Shown here: positions 7,114 to 10,666 of the stretch, piece after piece
How the letters are laid out: every line of letters starts with the position of its first letter
Numbering within the stretch: the first letter of the stretch is position 1
From: an uncultured Pseudomonadaceae bacterium
Lineage (GTDB): Bacteria; Pseudomonadota; Gammaproteobacteria; Pseudomonadales; Pseudomonadaceae
Assembly: GCA_947630465.1 (NCBI GenBank)
Contig: CANRHT010000061.1
Coordinates: 1-10,666, forward strand
Direction: 5' to 3'
Length of the DNA: 10,666 bases
Notes under the pieces: model-generated
Database searches by the model: none
Seen by the model: the letters and a program-made list of their open reading frames with translations, nothing else
Told to the model about the DNA's origin: nothing
Program-made: the position numbers and the translations under genes

Positions 7114-7752
7114 ATGCCTGAATTACAACAGCTGTTTGATAATAACGTGCAGTGGTCTGAGTCAATCAAGCGCGAAGATCCGGCTTTTTTTGAGAAGCTG
7201 GCTAAGCAGCAAGCACCCGAATATTTGTGGATTGGCTGCTCAGATGCCCGTGTTCCGGCCAATGAAATCGTCGGCATGTTACCGGGTGATTTATTTGTGC
7301 ACCGTAACGTGGGTAACGTTGTTTTACACACTGACCTGAACTGTTTGTCAGTGATTCAGTATGCGGTTGACGTGCTCAAAGTTAAGCATATTTTAGTCAC
7401 GGGTCACTATGGCTGTGGTGGTGTACGCGCGGCGATGCAAGATAAACAAGTGGGCTTAACCGATGCCTGGCTGCGCGGCATTCGTGATCTGCATTATGAG
7501 CACTATGATGAGCTGGCAAAGCTGGCGACTGAAGAGGAGCGTGTTGATCGCTTATGCGAGCTGAATGCGATTGAGCAGGTGGCTAATGTGAGTCACACCG
7601 CCATTGTGCAGAACGCTTGGCACCGCGGGCAAAAGCTCTCCATTTATGGCTGTGTCTACGGTATTAAAGATGGCTTGTGGAAGAACCTTGATGTCACCAT
7701 CAAAGGCATTGATCAAGTGCCTCTGCAGTACCGTTTACGTAAGCGTGACTGA
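7114..7752 (+). CDS. can: Beta-class carbonic anhydrase
   Basis: A cytoplasmic zinc enzyme interconverting CO2 and bicarbonate, supplying bicarbonate for carboxylases. Started at 7114, the protein is 212 residues and the zinc ligands are Cys42, His98 and Cys101 with the Asp44-Arg46 dyad (GCSDAR and GHYGCGG), exactly the numbering I recall for E. coli Can. This is the strongest reason to prefer this ATG over the longer frame from 7042. Further family blocks are EYLWIGCSDARVPANEI, FVHRNVGN, VIQYAVDVLKVKHILVTGHY, the LCELNAIEQVANV helix and YGCVYGIKDG. The Asp44-Arg46 pair and this sequence type fit the allosteric type II beta enzymes of E. coli, where low pH inactivates the zinc site; that property is inferred. 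It follows rimI after an 81-bp gap, so it may have its own promoter as well as readthrough. From memory a carbonic anhydrase gene is also near rimI in P. aeruginosa. Confidence 0.95.
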   Translation: MPELQQLFDNNVQWSESIKREDPAFFEKLAKQQAPEYLWIGCSDARVPANEIVGMLPGDLFVHRNVGNVVLHTDLNCLSVIQYAVDVLKVKHILVTGHYGCGGVRAAMQDKQVGLTDAWLRGIRDLHYEHYDELAKLATEEERVDRLCELNAIEQVANVSHTAIVQNAWHRGQKLSIYGCVYGIKDGLWKNLDVTIKGIDQVPLQYRLRKRD

Positions 7753-7768
7753 TTGAGTTGTGCTGTCT

Positions 7769-7804
7769 AACAACGCCAACGTATGGATATAAGCTGGCGT
7801 TGTT
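7769..7804. terminator. Bidirectional hairpin between convergent can and pdxA
   Basis: A perfect 10-bp inverted repeat, AACAACGCCA (7769-7778) and TGGCGTTGTT (7795-7804), encloses a 16-nt loop and sits in the 61-bp gap between two convergent genes. On the plus strand it is followed by a short T-rich run (GTTTGA); on the minus strand the downstream side is also only mildly T-rich. Position and perfect stem make a shared terminator likely, though the loop is large and the U-tracts weak. Confidence 0.7.
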
Positions 7805-7813
7805 GTTTGAGGC

Positions 7814-8803
7814 TTAAACAGGCTTGCTCGCCGCCATTTGATAAGCGGTTTCTAGAGCAATATGTAAGCTGCCGGTATCAATCTCACCGGTACCCGCTAA
7901 ATCCAGAGCCGTACCATGATCCACTGAGGTGCGAATAATGGGCATGCCTAAGGTGATGTTCACTGCTGAGCCAAAGCCACGGTGTTTCAGCACCGGTAAG
8001 CCTTGATCGTGATACATCGCCAGTACCGCATCGCATTGTTTAAGGTTCTTGGGTGTAAACAACGTATCTGCAGGCAATGGACCGATTAAGTTCATGCCTT
8101 CAGCGCGCAAGCGTTCCAGCGTTGGCTCAATAATATCCAGCTCTTCACGGCCTAAGTGACCGTCTTCACCAGCATGTGGATTAAGACCACAGACTAAAAT
8201 ACGTGGATTTTTGATCGCAAATTTTTGCTGTAAATCGCTATGCAAAATACGCGTAATGGTCTCAATGCGTTCGCTGGTAATGGCATCCGCCACCTCACGC
8301 AGCGGTAAGTGTGTGGTCACCAAGGCCACACGCAAACCATGAGTGGCGAGCATCATCACCACCTGGGGTGACTGGGTCAGCTCTTGTAAAAACTCGGTAT
8401 GGCCAGAGAAGGGCACGCCCGCATCGTTGATAATGCCTTTGTGCACAGGCGCGGTAATCATGCCGCTGAACACACCATCCAAGCAGCCTTGGCCGGCGCG
8501 TGTCAGTGTTTCCAGCACGTGCTGGGCATTGGCTTGATTCAGTTGGCCGGCGACCACTGGCTCGTACAGCGGCGTATCCCACACATAGAGGCTGTCCGCC
8601 GGTGCGGGTTTGTCAGGCCAGCTGCCAGGCTGCACATCCAAGAGTTGTACTTTAAGCCCCAGCTTGGCTGCGCGCTCAGTGAGGAGTTGACGATTGGTAA
8701 TCGCGATAACAGGGTAAGGTTGTACTTCATGAGCGAGCATCAAGCACAAATCAGGGCCGATACCAGCCGGCTCACCGGGTGTTAAAGCAAAGCGCAAAGT
8801 CAT
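7814..8803 (-). CDS. pdxA: 4-hydroxythreonine-4-phosphate dehydrogenase
   Basis: PdxA oxidises 4-phosphohydroxy-L-threonine with NAD; the product decarboxylates to 3-amino-1-hydroxyacetone phosphate for the DXP-dependent pyridoxal phosphate pathway. The protein is 329 residues, the E. coli length. The divalent-metal ligands are His165 (LVTTHLPL), His210 ([10 protein letters not shown]) and His265 (AMYHDQGLP), one less than the E. coli numbers I recall (166, 211, 266). Opening [23 protein letters not shown] and the C-terminal [20 protein letters not shown] and [10 protein letters not shown] blocks are diagnostic. The ATG overlaps the surA stop as ATGA (4 bp), so translation is probably coupled; a GGAG (complement of 8815-8818) is 11 nt upstream. 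In E. coli and Pseudomonas the next genes are rsmA, apaG and apaH. Here the operon ends and the strand switches to a convergent carbonic anhydrase gene. Confidence 0.96.
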   Translation of the reverse strand: MTLRFALTPGEPAGIGPDLCLMLAHEVQPYPVIAITNRQLLTERAAKLGLKVQLLDVQPGSWPDKPAPADSLYVWDTPLYEPVVAGQLNQANAQHVLETLTRAGQGCLDGVFSGMITAPVHKGIINDAGVPFSGHTEFLQELTQSPQVVMMLATHGLRVALVTTHLPLREVADAITSERIETITRILHSDLQQKFAIKNPRILVCGLNPHAGEDGHLGREELDIIEPTLERLRAEGMNLIGPLPADTLFTPKNLKQCDAVLAMYHDQGLPVLKHRGFGSAVNITLGMPIIRTSVDHGTALDLAGTGEIDTGSLHIALETAYQMAASKPV

Positions 8804-10086
8804 AGGTTTTTAATCTCCACATAGGCTTCGTCACGAATTTGGCGTAACCAAGTCTGAAGTTCTTCATCATATTTACGGTTGCGTAGCAGGTTGAGCGCTT
8901 GTTGTTCGCGCATTTGAACGCTGCTATCAGTGCTGCGACGATCCAATACTTGCAGTACGTGCCAGCCGAATTGGCTTTCAAAAGGCTGAGACAGCTCGCC
9001 AATGGCCGTACGTGCCATTTCTTCACGGAAGGCTGGCACCAAGGAATTTGGATCGATCCAGTTGAGATCGCCGCCATTGAGGGCAGAGCCTGGGTCTTCA
9101 GAGAACTGTTTGGCCAACTGTGCAAAATCTTCACCACTGCGCAGGCGCTCATACAAGCGGGTTGCTAGGGTGCGTGTGGCTTCTGCACTGCGAATTTCGC
9201 TGGGCTTGAGCAGGATATGACGCACATGCGTTTCATCACGGTAAACAACATCACCGCCACGTTTATCCAGCAGTTTCAGCATAATAATGCCGCCAGCGGT
9301 GCGTGAGGGTGGGGTGATTTGCCCCACCGCCATAGTGGCCAGCATACGGTCAAAGGGGGGTGGCAGTTGCGCGGCTTTACGCCAGCCCATCTCGCCGCCT
9401 TCTAGTGCATTTTCGCTAGCGGAGTAACGAATGGCTAATTGGGCGAAATCACCGCCTTTCTCCAGTTGCTCAACAATAGTGGCAACGGTTTTCTCGGCTT
9501 GCCCCAACTCTTCGCTGCTAGCGCCATCGGGTACTGGAATCAAAATATTGGCCAGTTCGTACTCTTCCGCCAATTGCATTTTGCCCAGGTCCGAGGCTAA
9601 GAAGTTTTGCACTTCTTGGTCAGTCACTTGAATGCGTTCGGCAACACGGTATTGACGCACACGGCTGATCAACATTTCCTGACGGATTTGCTCTTGTGCA
9701 TCGCTTAAGCTCAAACCGTCAGCGGCTAAAGCTTGCTCAAACTCGCGTTGAGTTAGGCCGTTGCGCTCAGCAATAGTCGCCATCGATTCGCTGAGTTCCT
9801 CATCGCTGATGCGAATGCCCGAACGTTCAGCCATCTGTAGCTGAATGGCATCAATAATCAGTCGCTCCATGACTTGCTGGCGCAGAATATCTTCGGAAGG
9901 TACATCCACACCACGTTTGTTAATGGTTTGTTGCACTTCTTTGAGGCGTGACTGGTATTGGCTGAACATCACTACATCGTTATCGACAATCGCAGCGATA
10001 CGATCCAGTGGCTGCTCAGCGGCAAAGGCGTTAGCGGCCAGCATGCTGCTGGCCAGAATTAACGCGGATAGGGGTTTAATAAGCAT
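8800..10086 (-). CDS. surA: Periplasmic chaperone / peptidylprolyl isomerase SurA
   Basis: SurA escorts outer-membrane beta-barrel proteins through the periplasm to the BAM complex; LptD, encoded just upstream, is a known client. With the ATG at 10086 the precursor is 428 residues, as in E. coli. A signal peptide occupies residues 1-22 ([17 protein letters not shown], cleavage likely before AEQP). The chaperone N-domain (about 24-165) starts with [15 protein letters not shown]. Two parvulin domains follow, about residues 174-274 ([12 protein letters not shown] to [10 protein letters not shown]) and 285-383 ([13 protein letters not shown] to [11 protein letters not shown]), each with the GGEMGW or GGDLNW loop. 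A C-terminal helix closes the chaperone core. The frame can be extended to 10122, but that puts charged residues ahead of the signal peptide and enlarges the overlap with lptD from 11 to 47 bp. A GTG at 10095 is another possible start. The Shine-Dalgarno is weak, suggesting coupling to lptD translation. Confidence 0.96.
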   Translation of the reverse strand: MLIKPLSALILASSMLAANAFAAEQPLDRIAAIVDNDVVMFSQYQSRLKEVQQTINKRGVDVPSEDILRQQVMERLIIDAIQLQMAERSGIRISDEELSESMATIAERNGLTQREFEQALAADGLSLSDAQEQIRQEMLISRVRQYRVAERIQVTDQEVQNFLASDLGKMQLAEEYELANILIPVPDGASSEELGQAEKTVATIVEQLEKGGDFAQLAIRYSASENALEGGEMGWRKAAQLPPPFDRMLATMAVGQITPPSRTAGGIIMLKLLDKRGGDVVYRDETHVRHILLKPSEIRSAEATRTLATRLYERLRSGEDFAQLAKQFSEDPGSALNGGDLNWIDPNSLVPAFREEMARTAIGELSQPFESQFGWHVLQVLDRRSTDSSVQMREQQALNLLRNRKYDEELQTWLRQIRDEAYVEIKNL

Positions 10087-10666
10087 TGTCTTCACGTTCA
10101 CGGTAGCCTTGAATGCCTTCATCGAGGAATGTCTCTACTTTATTACCGGTTACACCACCGAGACCTTTAAGAATGATCTGCAGGAAAACCCCGTGATCAC
10201 CTTTACGGTTGTCCAGTGGCGATACATTTTGTTCGTCATAATCGACCCAGTAGCGGTTGATTAAACGCAGTTTCCAACAGCAGCTGTCATATTCAAAACC
10301 ACCGAAGGCTTCCAAGGTGCTGTTGCGGTTGTAGTCATACTGCCAGCGGGCAATCACGTTCCAGCGCGGGACCACTGGCCACATGATAGAGGCGTCGGTT
10401 TGTTCGATTTTGTAGAAGTCTTTGTAGACCTTTTTTGAGACTGGATCTATATAGTCAGAGCTGCCTGTTTCCCAACGACCGGTATCATAATTGTAATGGT
10501 TGCTGTCGTTACGGTAGCGATAACCAAAATTAACAATCTTATTCAAATCATCTTGGGATTGATAATGCGTCATCACGCTGCCTGAACGAGTGCGGTGTGT
10601 ATCTTGATCCCACATCCAGTCAGCATTGATACGCCAGTCGCGGTTAAAGCGCAGCATATATTCTGA
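10076..10666 (-). CDS. lptD: LPS-assembly protein LptD, C-terminal part (5' end outside window)
   Basis: LptD is the outer-membrane beta-barrel that, with LptE, inserts LPS into the outer leaflet. The frame is open to the right edge and 196 C-terminal residues are present. They show alternating beta-strand character with many aromatic residues ([20 protein letters not shown]). The diagnostic adjacent cysteines are in YDSCCWKLR (codons at 10277-10282), the pair that in E. coli (Cys724-Cys725) forms interdomain disulfides with two N-terminal cysteines. After it, [13 protein letters not shown] resembles the E. coli segment GFNIELRGL, part of the last strand that acts as beta-signal for BAM. The 3' end overlaps surA by 11 bp; the lptD-surA-pdxA order is conserved in gammaproteobacteria. 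The internal ATG at 10657 is not a start. Confidence 0.93.
   Translation of the reverse strand, partial: SEYMLRFNRDWRINADWMWDQDTHRTRSGSVMTHYQSQDDLNKIVNFGYRYRNDSNHYNYDTGRWETGSSDYIDPVSKKVYKDFYKIEQTDASIMWPVVPRWNVIARWQYDYNRNSTLEAFGGFEYDSCCWKLRLINRYWVDYDEQNVSPLDNRKGDHGVFLQIILKGLGGVTGNKVETFLDEGIQGYREREDNAY

Noticed and set aside
8399..8785. 128-codon open frame on the plus strand inside pdxA
   Set aside because: Antisense to a gene with full family match; no Shine-Dalgarno, and the translation shows no recognisable domain. A shadow of pdxA codon use.
8772..9152. 126-codon open frame in another minus-strand frame within surA
   Set aside because: Out-of-frame shadow of surA; crosses the surA/pdxA junction without any domain signal.
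9845..10264. 139-codon open frame on the plus strand spanning the surA/lptD junction
   Set aside because: Antisense to two well-supported genes, low-complexity Ser/Thr-rich start, no recognisable motif.

Overview
The window is ordinary, gene-dense chromosomal DNA from a gammaproteobacterium. By gene content and protein similarity as I remember it, a member of the Pseudomonadaceae or a close relative is most likely, with roughly balanced base composition rather than the high GC of P. aeruginosa. All assignments rest on motifs, lengths and residue numbering read from the translations, without database searches.

Layout. (1) Positions 1-552 hold the 3' part of hldE (ADP-heptose synthesis, plus strand). 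(2) Positions 608-2585, minus strand, hold a two-gene overlapping operon: an FAD-dependent oxidoreductase followed by an aldo/keto reductase. It converges on hldE and diverges from waaA. (3) waaA, the Kdo transferase of lipid A/core assembly, lies at 2665-3942 on the plus strand. (4) A 195-bp spacer is followed by a tightly packed plus-strand cluster: leuA (2-isopropylmalate synthase), a diverged holD-like gene (DNA polymerase III psi), rimI (ribosomal protein acetyltransferase) and can (beta carbonic anhydrase). leuA/holD overlap by 4 bp and holD/rimI by 11 bp. (5) A strong hairpin at 7769-7804 separates can from the minus-strand operon lptD (partial, at the right edge) - surA - pdxA, whose genes overlap by 11 and 4 bp.

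Functional themes. Both ends of the window concern the outer membrane. hldE and waaA build the LPS inner core, LptD inserts LPS into the outer membrane, and SurA is the periplasmic chaperone for outer-membrane proteins, including LptD. The middle is housekeeping: leucine biosynthesis, replisome clamp-loader accessory, ribosome modification, bicarbonate supply, and PLP synthesis (pdxA).

What stands out is arrangement rather than an obviously new system. From memory, in P. aeruginosa these genes fall into separate loci (hldE...waaA; holD-like/rimI/carbonic anhydrase; lptD-surA-pdxA-rsmA-apaGH). Here they are juxtaposed, rsmA is missing after pdxA, and a short-form leuA has been placed translationally upstream of the holD-like gene. 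I found no RNA genes, mobile elements, CRISPR arrays or att sites, and no gene-free stretch over 300 bases.
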